The position numbers and the translations under genes are program-made. A stretch of 64,000 nucleotides of DNA from Paenibacillus sp. JNUCC-31 (GTDB taxonomy: Bacteria > Bacillota > Bacilli > Paenibacillales > Paenibacillaceae), in the NCBI RefSeq assembly GCF_014844075.1, contig NZ_CP062165.1:124001-188000 (forward strand). The letters are read 5' to 3'. Below the pieces are notes generated by a model. That model did not search any database. It was given only the letters and a program-made list of their open reading frames with translations, and had not been told where the DNA came from. How positions within the stretch are numbered: position 1 is the stretch's first letter; every line of letters begins with the position of its first letter. Below, piece after piece: positions 25,292 to 33,770 of the stretch.

Positions 25292-25452
25292 TACAAAAAC
25301 ACCTCCAAGATGATTTCCCTATCTTACGACAAGGTTTCATTCTCTTGAAGGTGTTTTGATTTGTCTCACGTAATGGGGTCAGGCCAACCGCTACATTGGT
25401 CTGTCACTGCTTTTCATTATTAGACACATATTCCTAATGAGTATAACTGCAA

Positions 25453-26493
25453 TTAAGTAAGTACGGTCATCGCCTCTCTTGTAAATGGAACTAGATCATC
25501 TGTACGTCCTTCTTGAATTTTCTTAGCCCATTCAGGGTCAACCAGAAGAGCACGTCCTACAGCAACCAGATCAAACTCATCATTCTGAAGTCGTTGTACC
25601 AATCCCTCGATACCGACGTTACTTGCGCCTTTGCCTTCTGTGAACAGACTTGTAAAGTCACCATCAAGACCAATCGATCCAACGGTGATTGTGGGTTTGC
25701 CAGTCAGTTTTTTGGTCCATCCAGCAAAATTCAGATCAGACCCTTCGAATTCCGGCTCCCAGAAACGGCGTGTGGAACAGTGGAAGATGTTGACTCCAGC
25801 TTGAACCAACGGTGCGAGAAGCTGCTCCAATAATTCCGGTGTTTCAGCCAATTTAGCCTGATAATCATCTGTCTTCCACTGAGATAAACGCAGTACAATC
25901 GGGAATTCCGGTCCCACTACTTCACGGCAAGCCTCAATCACTTCAACTGCAAAACGTGTGCGAGCCATCATATCTCCACCGTAACGATCCGTACGAGAGT
26001 TGGTTTTCTCATACAGGAATTGGTCGATCAGATAGCCGTGTGCTCCATGAATTTCAACACCATCAAACCCAACGCGTTTTGCTTCCGAGGCTGCTTGTGC
26101 GAATTCCTGAACGATTGTAGCAATCTCAGCTTCCGAATAATCATTAACATGACCTTTGGCTCCCATATGCCAGATCTGTGGAATAATTCGACCACCAGCT
26201 TCATGTACTTCAGATACAACATGTGCCCAACCATTCATTGCAGCTTCCCCATAAAAGTGGGGCACATTGGCTTGATTGGATGCATCCGGATGATTAATTA
26301 TTGTTCCTTCCGTCACAATAAGCCCCACTGCGTTCTCTGCTCTGCGGCGGTAATAACCAGCAACATTCGAACCCGGGATACCGTCCGGAGAAAATTGACG
26401 CGTCATCGGCGCCATCACGATCCGATTGGATAACTTCAAGTGACCTAACTCTATAGGTTGGAACAATGCTTCTACGGATTGAGAATAATTCAT
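25453..26493 (-). CDS. NADH:flavin oxidoreductase, Old Yellow Enzyme family
   Basis: About 346 residues forming an FMN-binding TIM barrel that reduces activated alkenes or nitro compounds with NAD(P)H. The N-terminus LFQPIELGHLKLSNRIVMAP and the substrate-binding His pair in GVEIHGAHGYLIDQFL are standard. FMN-phosphate-binding residues are in TITVGSIGLDG and DLVAVGRALLVDPEW. Start at ATG 26493, 7 nt behind TGGAGG. It lies downstream of a TetR gene and has in its leader a TTGAC-N6-GTCAA site that matches the palindrome in front of that TetR gene, so it should be a target of that repressor. Confidence 0.93.
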   Translation of the reverse strand: MNYSQSVEALFQPIELGHLKLSNRIVMAPMTRQFSPDGIPGSNVAGYYRRRAENAVGLIVTEGTIINHPDASNQANVPHFYGEAAMNGWAHVVSEVHEAGGRIIPQIWHMGAKGHVNDYSEAEIATIVQEFAQAASEAKRVGFDGVEIHGAHGYLIDQFLYEKTNSRTDRYGGDMMARTRFAVEVIEACREVVGPEFPIVLRLSQWKTDDYQAKLAETPELLEQLLAPLVQAGVNIFHCSTRRFWEPEFEGSDLNFAGWTKKLTGKPTITVGSIGLDGDFTSLFTEGKGASNVGIEGLVQRLQNDEFDLVAVGRALLVDPEWAKKIQEGRTDDLVPFTREAMTVLT

Positions 26494-26663
26494 AATAACC
26501 TCCACATATTTCGTTTTATATAAGTTGACCTAGGAGATGTTAAACAGCAAGCAGCCTGGTTAACAGCTAGACGTTAATTCCATATGAATCAATACACGAT
26601 TTTTATCGAAAAGCCCCACCTCCTTCAAGGTTTCGTGGTGTATTAATCCGCCTTCAATTATTT

Positions 26664-26679
26664 TTGACTTCGTAGTCAA
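26664..26679. promoter_or_regulatory. Second TetR site, TTGAC-N6-GTCAA, before the OYE gene
   Basis: Same half-sites and spacing as the core of the 13-bp-arm palindrome at 27286-27317. It lies between the TetR stop (26699) and the OYE start (26493), where an OYE promoter would be. Confidence 0.6.
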
Positions 26680-26690
26680 GAATTTCACAA

Positions 26691-26713
26691 AAAAAAGATC
26701 AAGACATGATCAT
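26691..26713 (-). terminator. Short terminator overlapping the TetR stop codon
   Basis: Minus-strand GATCATGTCTTGATC forms a 5-bp stem directly followed by eight T. The stem is short; some read-through into the OYE gene is likely. Confidence 0.45.
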
Positions 26714-27274
26714 GCCAAATGAAGTACGCAGAACCGTCTCGATCTGTTCACGGGATGAACCTGACTTCTCCATAACTCTCACACCAAGAATGGTGTTATT
26801 TAGATATGCTGCAAGCTCTATACTCGTATACCTGTTGGAAATTAACTGTTGTTTCTGGCCACTACTTATGATCTTCTCTAATACCAGTTGAACCTCTTCT
26901 ACCATGAGCTCAGCTTCGCGTGTGACCTGCTCGTCATCTGTTCCGAATTCGAGTGATGCATTCACAATTAGACACCCTTGGCAGCCAGTTTCATCCTCTA
27001 AAAGGGAGTATCGTAAGGCATCCAGTTTATCACCGGGAGACGAATCCAGGGCTTCAATCTCCTTCAGTTTCGCTATGACCTGTTCACGGTAAAGTGCCAG
27101 CGCCTTCAGGAACAACGATCGCTTGTCTTTAAAAACACAGTACAAACTTTGCTTTTTGACTCCTGTAGTACGCGTAAGGTCCTCATAAGAAGTTGCTTTG
27201 AAGCCTTGATTCCAGAACACTTCCATAGACTGGTGTAATACACGATCGACATCAAATTCTCTTGGTCTGCTCAT
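26699..27274 (-). CDS. TetR-family regulator of the adjacent OYE gene
   Basis: A 191-residue TetR protein starting MSRPREFDVDRVLHQSMEVF, with helix-turn-helix TSYEDLTRTTGVKKQSLYCVF. The C-terminal part has GCQGCLIVNASLEFGTDDEQ, a cysteine pair seen in the AcrR/YezE-like group that can respond to reactive compounds. A 13-bp-arm perfect palindrome lies 12 nt before the start codon, and the same core recurs before the OYE gene, so autorepression plus control of OYE is well supported. The gene start overlaps the end of a decayed transporter fragment by 4 nt. Confidence 0.9.
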   Translation of the reverse strand: MSRPREFDVDRVLHQSMEVFWNQGFKATSYEDLTRTTGVKKQSLYCVFKDKRSLFLKALALYREQVIAKLKEIEALDSSPGDKLDALRYSLLEDETGCQGCLIVNASLEFGTDDEQVTREAELMVEEVQLVLEKIISSGQKQQLISNRYTSIELAAYLNNTILGVRVMEKSGSSREQIETVLRTSFGMIMS

Positions 27275-27615
27275 GGGATTAATATATCAGTTATTGACCA
27301 CGCAGTCAATAACTGATCATTTAATCCTACAATCAGCAGTCCCAGCGCCTCAGCAACCGATAATTTTCGATGTAAGATAAGAATATCCAATACAGCTACC
27401 TCCAGTAGCATCAAATTGTTGATTAGACTATTCTCATAGGCTCGCAAATACTTTTGACTCCAAGTCCATAAAGAGAATGCAAATGAACCATTGATGATTC
27501 CTAGCCAAAGTATGATTCTCACAAGTGGCCAAGCGAAACTTGGTATACCTTCAAAAATCAGCCCGATAACTAAAAAGGGTCTAAATCCCTTGCTCGCTTC
27601 TTTAAATATGTATCT
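27271..27615 (-). pseudogene. Remnant of an EamA/DMT-type transporter
   Basis: Only about the last 100 residues of a ten-helix drug/metabolite transporter remain: FRPFLVIGLIFEGIPSFAWP, IILWLGIINGSFAFSLWTWS, then ENSLINNLMLLEVAVLDILI and AEALGLLIVGL. Upstream the frame runs into a family A repeat (27617-27724), so the 5' part was removed at that boundary. The end (AWSITDILIP) is formed by the TetR operator region and does not look native. The fragment cannot make a working transporter. Confidence 0.7.
27286..27317. promoter_or_regulatory. Perfect TetR operator, 13-bp arms
   Basis: ATCAGTTATTGAC and GTCAATAACTGAT around a 6-bp centre (CACGCA). It lies immediately upstream of the TetR ribosome binding region. 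Confidence 0.8.
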
Positions 27616-27616
27616 A

Positions 27617-27724
27617 TCCGTAATCCGACTACGTTCTTGTCCATTCCGGCAATCGGTACAAGTTCTTGTCCCAAGCCAAAGACAAGAACATTGTTCCTTA
27701 AAAGACAACAACATTGTCCCATTG
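27617..27724. repeat. Dispersed repeat, family A copy at the breakpoint of the DMT remnant
   Basis: GTTCTTGTCC at 27633, CGGTACAAGTTCTTGTCCC at 27655, GACAAGAACATTGTTCCTT at 27681 and AACATTGTCCCATTG at the end. The order and spacing of motifs match the copies at 24915 and 38182. The rest of 27725-27942 has no gene. Confidence 0.75.
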
Positions 27725-27942
27725 CCTCTTATACATTTAATTTATAGCCAAGTGCAACGGTTCCTCTGTGCAATGTTCTTGAGCTCTTGCACAAACTAAT
27801 CTTTTTCAAAAACACGAATATGGAGATACAGATATTTCAACTTTAATCATTTGCAAATATTGTATTTGAATCAAGTTCTTCTTCACACACATTAGTAAAC
27901 TTTTTTCCGCTGTCTGATCATATTATGTTGCATATCATCAAG

Positions 27943-28539
27943 TTAAAACCGGCTTGCATCAGTAGGCACATCTAGTTTCAAATGTTTAAAGGAAACCCGA
28001 CATCCATTACCTGTGGGAGATTGAGCTACAACCCCTGCTATAACCTTTTCCTTATCTACCATGCCGAAATATCGAATCAGCTTCCATTCTTCTCCATCTA
28101 GAGAATAATAAAACGATATAACTTTATCTACCTTTGTAATTTTTAGATAAGGTTGTTCAACAAAAACACGTTCTGAATTACAATCATCAGACATTCCATT
28201 TTGTGTGACAACGGATACAATGGTTGAATGTTGTCCATTTGATTCAAAGCATAGTTTTGCCCAGTTATTTTCGTCCGCCATAATCATTAAACATCCCGAA
28301 TCGTACAAGTGAAGCATATCCACTTCAACTTGTGTCGTAAGTTCAAACGTGGATGCTACATCCATATATAAAAACGGGGCTGAATGAGCAACGTGTTTCC
28401 CGCCTGGATCTTTAAAAAAGTCTACTTTGGGAGGAGTTTCAATAACTAGTACATTATCATCCTCAAAACTCCATGTATTTGGTTCATTCATCCACTTTAA
28501 ACTAGATCTTTTGCTTACTTCAAATAAGTTTTGACTCAT
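27943..28539 (-). CDS. DUF1349-family protein (concanavalin-like fold)
   Basis: A 198-residue cytoplasmic protein of the DUF1349 type: WSFEDDNVLVIETPPKVDFF at the start, VEVDMLHLYDSGCLMIMADE and WAKLCFESNG in the middle, YLKITKVDKVISFYYSLDGE and WKLIRYFG near the end. The fold is a beta-sandwich related to carbohydrate-binding lectins; the biochemical function is not established. A good AAAGAAT-type site precedes ATG 28539. It stands alone with a family A repeat some distance downstream. No sign of damage. Confidence 0.82.
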   Translation of the reverse strand: MSQNLFEVSKRSSLKWMNEPNTWSFEDDNVLVIETPPKVDFFKDPGGKHVAHSAPFLYMDVASTFELTTQVEVDMLHLYDSGCLMIMADENNWAKLCFESNGQHSTIVSVVTQNGMSDDCNSERVFVEQPYLKITKVDKVISFYYSLDGEEWKLIRYFGMVDKEKVIAGVVAQSPTGNGCRVSFKHLKLDVPTDASRF

Positions 28540-28734
28540 ATTCTTTCCTCCATAGTTATTAATATAATTATAAGGAGATTATAGAATATAAAAATTATTT
28601 AGAAAATATAAGAATAATCCTTAGACATATAAGAATACAGAAACGTTATTTCCTATTTCGTTTTGTCTCGCTGTTACATTTTCTAAAGAACAACATGCCC
28701 CAGTTTAAGTGCATGTGATCAAAGTTTAGGTATA

Positions 28735-28780
28735 TATCTAATCAAAAATCGGACTAGGTTCTTGTCCTTCCCTCAACATC
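28735..28780. repeat. Dispersed repeat, family A partial copy at the SnoaL-like gene's 3' end
   Basis: TCTAATCAAAAATCGG, then GTTCTTGTCCTTCCCTCAAC. The CCTCAACA end overlaps the stop codon of the gene at 28773-29165 (TGA = TCA at 28773-28775). Confidence 0.6.
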
Positions 28781-29165
28781 TTTTATCAATCTTACATGGT
28801 CTAAAAGTTTCATGTGTAGCTTCATACTCTTCTATTAATCGGATTTTATTTCCATCAAATCTAATCGTTGATATCCCATCAAATGAATAAAGTTCCTTTT
28901 CTTTTGCTATAAAATACCATTCTACAAAAAATAAGGTTTCGTCTACTTGATGAATATTTTTTATCTCCCATTTTAAGACAACTTGCTTCAGTAACATTTT
29001 TTCGATCCATAAATGGATTTCCTCTATACCCACATACATTGCTCCATAACATTCGCGGTAGACAATATCATCAGAAAAATACGTATCTAAAAACGTAAAA
29101 TCTCTCGTTACCCACATAAAGAAATATTTTTTTATAATTTCTTCTTTCATAAGTTTCTCTTGCAT
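28773..29165 (-). CDS. SnoaL/NTF2-like small protein
   Basis: A 130-residue cone-shaped NTF2-like protein: IIKKYFFMWVTRDFTFLDTY, FSDDIVYRECYGAMYVGIEE and FFVEWYFIAKEKELYSFDGI, ending with IRLIEEYEA. Family members are small hydrolases, cyclases or binding proteins; here the catalytic Asp/His sets are not clear. GAGGAGG lies 5 nt before the ATG at 29165. The stop codon is provided by the edge of a family A repeat, as if the repeat had landed at the end of the gene. Function unknown. Confidence 0.78.
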   Translation of the reverse strand: MQEKLMKEEIIKKYFFMWVTRDFTFLDTYFSDDIVYRECYGAMYVGIEEIHLWIEKMLLKQVVLKWEIKNIHQVDETLFFVEWYFIAKEKELYSFDGISTIRFDGNKIRLIEEYEATHETFRPCKIDKRC

Positions 29166-29269
29166 AAGCTCCTCCTCTATTTTTTAATTAAGCGCAGTTC
29201 TTAACTAGTGTTTGTAGTCTATTATATCAAATGAATTAATTCAGAAAAAAGAGAATGTACATAAGTCAC

Positions 29270-29447
29270 ACGCCCATCTAATCGATAATCACTATGTTCT
29301 TGTCCATGGCGGAAATCGGTACATCTTCTTGTCCCTCGACATTTAATGTTACTAATTCTATGTACTTTTATTTCATACGTAAGAGCAGCCGATCGTATTG
29401 GTCGGCTGCTCCTTGGTTTATAAAGCTATCGTTTCCCGTTAGCTTAA
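29270..29447. repeat. Dispersed repeat, adjacent family A and family B copies
   Basis: ATCTAATCGATAATC, GTTCTTGTCC (29296) and CTTCTTGTCCCTCGAC (29320) form a partial A element. It is followed by a B hairpin AGCAGCC...GGCTGCT (29384-29410), CCTTGGTTTATAAAGC and CCCGTTAGCTTAA (29435). It ends 28 nt from the ilvD stop codon and is the only structure between the two genes; the B hairpin may terminate ilvD. Confidence 0.75.
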
Positions 29448-29474
29448 CCATAATTCTGACAAACGGTTTATATT

Positions 29475-31166
29475 TTATTCAAAAATATCTGTTACTGCAC
29501 CTCTCGAAGCAGAGGAAACTAATTTAGCATATTTGCCGAGTACACCGGATCTTACTTTCAGTGGAGGTTGCACCCACTCTTGCGCTCGAGCAGCCAACTC
29601 TTCTTCTGACACTTGAACCTTTATTTCCTGAATATCGCTGTCAATGGTGATAATGTCACCATTTTTTAGCAAAGAGATCGGTCCACCTACTTGTGCCTCA
29701 GGTGATACGTGGCCGACTACAAATCCATGCGAGCCCCCCGAGAACCTACCATCTGTTATGAGAGCAACTTTCCCACCTAGACCCTTTCCTACAATTAGTG
29801 CTGTAACGGAAAGCATCTCAGGCATACCTGGTCCACCCTTGGGACCACAATAGCGTATGACCAATACGTCTCCTTCTTGAATTTCATCATTCATAATCGC
29901 TTCCGTCGCGTCTTCTTCGCTATCGTAAACCTTTGTCGGACCGGAAAACTGCTGTATCTTCATGCCTGACATTTTGGCAACAGCGCCTTCAGGAGCGAGG
30001 TTTCCTCGAAGCACAACCAGTGGTCCATCTGGCTTAAGCGGATTGTCTAATGGGCGTATAATCTCTTGATTGTTTTGAAGTGGAGCAGCTTCTGCTAAAT
30101 TTTCCGCCAACGTTTTACCAGTTACCGTGAGGCAATCCCCATGAAGTAATCCCTCAGCGAGCAATAGCTTCATTACCCCTGAAACACCGCCAATATCATT
30201 CAAATCCTGCATCACATATTGGCCACTTGGCTTCAGATCGGCCAAATGGGGAACACGCAAGCGAATTCGCTCAAAATCATCCAAGGTTAAATCTACTTCT
30301 ACGGAGTGCGCAATAGCTAGCAGATGGAGAAAGGCGTTGGTTGATCCCCCTAGAGCCATAACAACGGTGATCGCATTCTCAAATGCTTTCTTCGTCATAA
30401 TGTCTCTTGGGTAGATTTCCTGTTCAAGAAGTGAGATGACCTGCTTACCGGCTGCTTCGCATTCCAATGCTTTATCCGCTGAGATAGCTGATGTCGAAGA
30501 AGAACCAGGCAAACACATACCCATTGCTTCTGCAGCTGCGGCCATCGTATTAGCGGTATACATGCCCCCGCAAGCCCCTGGACCCGGACAAACACTACAT
30601 TCGACCTTATGCAGCTGTTCATCTGTCATTTTTCCATCCTGATATTGACCAACAGCTTCAAAAGCTGAAACGATATCCACTTTTTTACCATCAAGATTAC
30701 CAGGTTGAATGGTTCCTCCATATACATAAACGGAAGGAATGTTCATCCGTCCAATAGCCATCAAACATGCAGGCGTATTCTTGTCACAACCACCGATTGC
30801 AACAATGCCGTCAAAACGCTCGGCTCCGGTCACAATTTCAATCGAATCAGCTATAGCTTCCCTGCTTGGCAGCGAGAACAACATGCCTCCATGCCCCATC
30901 GAAATGCCGTCTGAAACTGTAATCGTATTAAAAATTAGTGGAGCGCCGCCATGGTTACGTACCCCTTGCTTGGCTTGAATAGCTAGTTCATTTATGTGCA
31001 TATTGCACGGGGTTACCTCACTCCAAGTACTTGCTACGCCAATCATTGGCTTTTTGAAATCATCATCAGTAAAACCAACTGCACGCAGCATCGCCCTGTT
31101 CGGTACTCGGTTGGCACCTTCACTGATTACCTTGCTTCGAATACGAAGATCTTTTCCGTTCGCCAT
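29475..31166 (-). CDS. ilvD: Dihydroxy-acid dehydratase
   Basis: A 563-residue enzyme of branched-chain amino acid synthesis that dehydrates 2,3-dihydroxy-isovalerate or -methylvalerate to the 2-keto acids, using an Fe-S cluster and Mg2+. The cluster and metal ligands are present: [19 protein letters not shown] and [16 protein letters not shown], and the carboxy-terminal [19 protein letters not shown]. Full length with ATG at 31166 behind AGGGGCAAGG. It is separate from other ilv genes and follows a GntR/FCD regulator by 20 nt, suggesting an accessory copy under its own control, perhaps for sugar-acid use, since sugar-acid dehydratases are close relatives. IlvD is the best call. Confidence 0.9.
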   Translation of the reverse strand: MANGKDLRIRSKVISEGANRVPNRAMLRAVGFTDDDFKKPMIGVASTWSEVTPCNMHINELAIQAKQGVRNHGGAPLIFNTITVSDGISMGHGGMLFSLPSREAIADSIEIVTGAERFDGIVAIGGCDKNTPACLMAIGRMNIPSVYVYGGTIQPGNLDGKKVDIVSAFEAVGQYQDGKMTDEQLHKVECSVCPGPGACGGMYTANTMAAAAEAMGMCLPGSSSTSAISADKALECEAAGKQVISLLEQEIYPRDIMTKKAFENAITVVMALGGSTNAFLHLLAIAHSVEVDLTLDDFERIRLRVPHLADLKPSGQYVMQDLNDIGGVSGVMKLLLAEGLLHGDCLTVTGKTLAENLAEAAPLQNNQEIIRPLDNPLKPDGPLVVLRGNLAPEGAVAKMSGMKIQQFSGPTKVYDSEEDATEAIMNDEIQEGDVLVIRYCGPKGGPGMPEMLSVTALIVGKGLGGKVALITDGRFSGGSHGFVVGHVSPEAQVGGPISLLKNGDIITIDSDIQEIKVQVSEEELAARAQEWVQPPLKVRSGVLGKYAKLVSSASRGAVTDIFE

Positions 31167-31186
31167 GTTCCCTTGCCCCTCTCAGT

Positions 31187-31852
31187 TTAAAGTATTCCTT
31201 GCAGCTCCTGCATCGGACGGATGAAATTTTGTTTCATTAGTGCCTGAGCACAATCGCTATCCTTGCTCTCGAAAGCTTTAATAATCGAAGCATGCTCATC
31301 GACAGAAGCTTGTGTAGCAGTAATAGGCTGCTTTAAGAACACGTATTTAAATCGCCGAATGTGAATCTGAAGCGATGCGCTGAATGAAGTCACATAAGGA
31401 TTATCTGAAAACTCAACGATAAGGTTATGAAATTGTTCATCCGTCTCCATTGCTTGGTAAGCTTGACCACTCTTAATGTCACTTGCAAATTCTAGATTAA
31501 TCATTCTCAGTTGCTCAATCTGCTCTGGAACAATAATCTTTGCGGTAACCTCAGCTGCTAATGCCTGAAGAACAGCCATGGTTGAATACATCTTAAAAAT
31601 ATCGTCTTTCTCGATTTCCGTTACTTTTGTTTCTTTTCCAGGATGCGTGGAAACGAGACCTTGTACTTCGAGTAACTGAAATGCTTCCCGAACAGGTGTC
31701 CGGCTTACCCCAAGCGAATCCGCCAATTCAGCGTCGATAAGCTTTTCACCTGGCTGCAGCGTACCATCGATAATCCATCTTTGAATCTGGGAGAAGGTTC
31801 TTTCTTTTGCGGACATTCGCGCAGGCGAGGCAAAATTTTTAGGTATTGGCAT
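31187..31852 (-). CDS. GntR-family regulator, FCD type
   Basis: About 221 residues: GntR winged helix GTLQPGEKLIDAELADSLGV with SRTPVREAFQLLEVQGLV, and an all-helical FCD effector domain with the metal-binding pattern ETDEQFHNLIVEFSDNPYV and DEHASIIKAFESKD. FCD regulators usually sense carboxylates such as sugar acids or keto acids. Start at ATG 31852 behind TAAGGA; longer starts to 31900 lie over a palindrome. It is directly upstream of ilvD with 20 nt spacing, so one transcript, and probably autoregulated from the 31884-31901 site. Confidence 0.88.
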   Translation of the reverse strand: MPIPKNFASPARMSAKERTFSQIQRWIIDGTLQPGEKLIDAELADSLGVSRTPVREAFQLLEVQGLVSTHPGKETKVTEIEKDDIFKMYSTMAVLQALAAEVTAKIIVPEQIEQLRMINLEFASDIKSGQAYQAMETDEQFHNLIVEFSDNPYVTSFSASLQIHIRRFKYVFLKQPITATQASVDEHASIIKAFESKDSDCAQALMKQNFIRPMQELQGIL

Positions 31853-31883
31853 GGTTATCATCCTTACTCTTTCAGTTTTCCTA

Positions 31884-31901
31884 TATGCAATATATCGCAT
31901 A
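31884..31901. promoter_or_regulatory. Candidate GntR operator TATGC-N8-GCATA
   Basis: Perfect 5-bp arms about 32 nt upstream of the regulator start, in an AT-rich promoter region with further ATATAT repeats. Confidence 0.4.
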
Positions 31902-31951
31902 CATATATTGAATGCAACGGATTATATCAAAATTAAATTTTTTTTTCAAAA

Positions 31952-31988
31952 AAATGAAGCTGCCTATTTTTTTAGGTAGCTTCATTTA
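31952..31988 (-). terminator. Intrinsic terminator hairpin
   Basis: AATGAAGCTGCCTA pairs with TAGGTAGCTTCATT (one mismatch) and is followed on the minus strand by TTTTTTT; 110 nt downstream of the broken gene at 32098-32547. Confidence 0.75.
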
Positions 31989-32020
31989 TCCTAGAAAAAA
32001 ATATATCTCCCACTACGCTG

Positions 32021-32052
32021 TTCTGCCCGTTAGTTAATGAATTAACGGACGA
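32021..32052. repeat. Solo CCGTTAG motif (family C)
   Basis: CTGCCCGTTAGTTAATGAAT followed by TAACGGACG. It lies 46 nt past the 3' end of the broken gene at 32098 and matches the flanks of family B elements without the central hairpin. Confidence 0.5.
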
Positions 32053-32097
32053 ATATCGACTAGACACATGACTATTCGGCAAGCTTTCTCCCTACCC

Positions 32098-32547
32098 TTA
32101 TGTGTCCGCTAAATCGTTATCCATAAAATTGAAATATCTCAGTGTTCCAATCGAGACTGTAGTAAAGTAGAAATACCGCTTCTCGAGCTCTTTTTTTTCT
32201 TCGCTCATCTCCAGAAAGAACGGTTCTTTCATGACTTCATCAATCTTAATAGCTTCTCGCCAGAAGCACAGCTCAAGTTCTTGAATCGCAAAGGAAAATC
32301 CTGTCCTCGGATCATCATCTCCGACTATTGGGTACTCTTTCATAAGCGAGTAGATTAAATCCTCTACCTTCGTCGTGAAGGCGTCCACACATCGAAATGT
32401 TCGCGCATAACAGCATCTCGATATAGCTCGGATTCACGGATATACCATCATCAGCGCTCCAATGGTTCAGATTTTCAAAAGTCTTCTCCACCTCTTCCCT
32501 GCTCATCCCAGCCGAAAAGGACCTATGCCGACAAGCGGTGTTATCAT
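32098..32547 (-). pseudogene. Frameshifted small cytoplasmic protein gene
   Basis: GGAGG and ATG 32547 start MITPLVGIGPFRLG, then a frameshift leads to MSREEVEKTFENLNHWSADD and SYIEMLLCANISMC, and a second frameshift to VDAFTTKVEDLIYSLMKEYP through YFNFMDNDLADT. The parts fit into one protein of about 149 residues with the common bacterial opening 'xIGPFxxGMSREEV'. Two separate single-base shifts disable it. The family is a conserved hypothetical of unknown function. Confidence 0.65.
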
Positions 32548-32628
32548 GATTGCGTCCTCCACTTGCAAACTCCTTTCAAAGACAATTCTCTCGGTTAGTA
32601 TACAGAATCCAGCCATCATAGGCATGTT

Positions 32629-32720
32629 AACCTGCCCATTTGCTTAAAGAAGGCAGCCGGTCATTTCGCTGGCTGCCTTCTTGTAATGATCGGGTTAGAT
32701 TTTCCAGTTAACTTAATAAA
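32629..32720. repeat. Dispersed hairpin repeat, family B copy 4
   Basis: CCTGCCCATTTGCTTAAAGA, the strong hairpin GAAGGCAGCC...GGCTGCCTTC (32649-32680) and, after GATCGGG, CCAGTTAACTTAATAAA. The hairpin sequence differs from other copies, but both arms change together. It ends 38 nt from the stop of the MmyB-type gene. Confidence 0.75.
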
Positions 32721-32757
32721 TCTCGCTACCAATACCTTTTTTTGTTTCATCTTCTTG

Positions 32758-33648
32758 TTAGTGTTGGGTTAGAGAAAACGCACAATCAGTTGGACATCCC
32801 AGATTCTCGAAAACTGTACGCGCGGCAGAATCTACCGGCAGGAAAACCTCAATTTGCGGATACAAGCGGCTGCCTGTGGAAATCGAAGCCTGTCTGTAGC
32901 GAATGGGAACAAACTCGCTGGTGCTTTCCATTCTGGCTAGTATGGTTTGTGTATGATCAACCTTTGCCTCTGTATCCGGTTCATTCAGATATTCATCCAC
33001 GTTATATTTCTGAACTCTTTCAAACAATTTTTGATACCACGCATCATAACGCGAAAGCATGTGCTCCCTCTTGAAGGTGTGTATCCCGTTTTTGGCGTGC
33101 TCCTCCCACTGTTCAAACGAAACTTTGTCGAATGTGGAGCGGGGCCGGATAGGCAAATCGGAATTAAAATGAAAGTCGACCCTATTCATTAAACCGTCAT
33201 ATGAACGTTCGAGTGGGATATCGAACAAATGACGAAATGGCTTGTTAACCCCCTTGATGTCCTGTCTGTGTGTTACGATCATGGCGGGAAAAGGAATGCT
33301 CCACATCATTTGCTGAGCCCACTCCAATGCACGCTCCAACGACCGCCCTTCCAATTCGGTCAGGATCGGAAGATAACCGGCTGCCAAAAGCAAATCGTTC
33401 CGCTCGTCGGATGTGCACTCAAGATATTCTGCAATTTTTATAATCATCTGACGATTCGGTATGCGGCGGGTACGTCCAACCAGCAGATTTTTATACGAAT
33501 GAAAAGCCTCGTCGTTGAGCTCTTGTTGAGTAAATCGTTTCAAGGACGGGTGAGGTCGGTCGGCAAGCTTTTGCTGGCGTTTCACCCGCAGCGCTTCAAT
33601 TTCTCCGATAACGATTTTATGTCTGGACTTCTCCGGATCTATATTCAT
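32758..33648 (-). CDS. MmyB-like XRE-family regulator
   Basis: About 296 residues. The N-terminal XRE helix-turn-helix covers residues 10-80 (IGEIEALRVKRQQKLADRPH, FTQQELNDEAFHSYKNLLVG, RRIPNRQMIIKIAEYLECTS). The rest is an MmyB-type PAS-like ligand-binding domain (WSIPFPAMIVTHRQDIKGVN, FRHLFDIPL, VPIRYRQA). MmyB homologues in Gram-positive bacteria often bind fatty acids or similar small molecules and control a divergent oxidoreductase gene, as here. Start at ATG 33648 behind GAGGAGGG. Divergent from the MDR reductase starting at 33771. Confidence 0.88.
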   Translation of the reverse strand: MNIDPEKSRHKIVIGEIEALRVKRQQKLADRPHPSLKRFTQQELNDEAFHSYKNLLVGRTRRIPNRQMIIKIAEYLECTSDERNDLLLAAGYLPILTELEGRSLERALEWAQQMMWSIPFPAMIVTHRQDIKGVNKPFRHLFDIPLERSYDGLMNRVDFHFNSDLPIRPRSTFDKVSFEQWEEHAKNGIHTFKREHMLSRYDAWYQKLFERVQKYNVDEYLNEPDTEAKVDHTQTILARMESTSEFVPIRYRQASISTGSRLYPQIEVFLPVDSAARTVFENLGCPTDCAFSLTQH

Positions 33649-33770
33649 TCTCTTCCCTCCTCTTATGAAGTGTAATTCTGCACTTGGGCCGAACATTTAT
33701 TTAAAGTATACTCCTCATTGAAATTAAAAGTCATCTATTGACACACAACCATAAATGGAGGAGAGATCAT

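Noticed and set aside
27271..27714. 147-codon frame read as an intact membrane protein
   Set aside because: Its first 33 codons come from a dispersed repeat and the rest is only the last part of a DMT transporter.
31853..32097. T-box or leader peptide attenuator for ilvD
   Set aside because: ilvD follows a GntR regulator gene with only 20 nt between; upstream there is a GntR-type palindrome but no T-box motif or branched-chain codon run.
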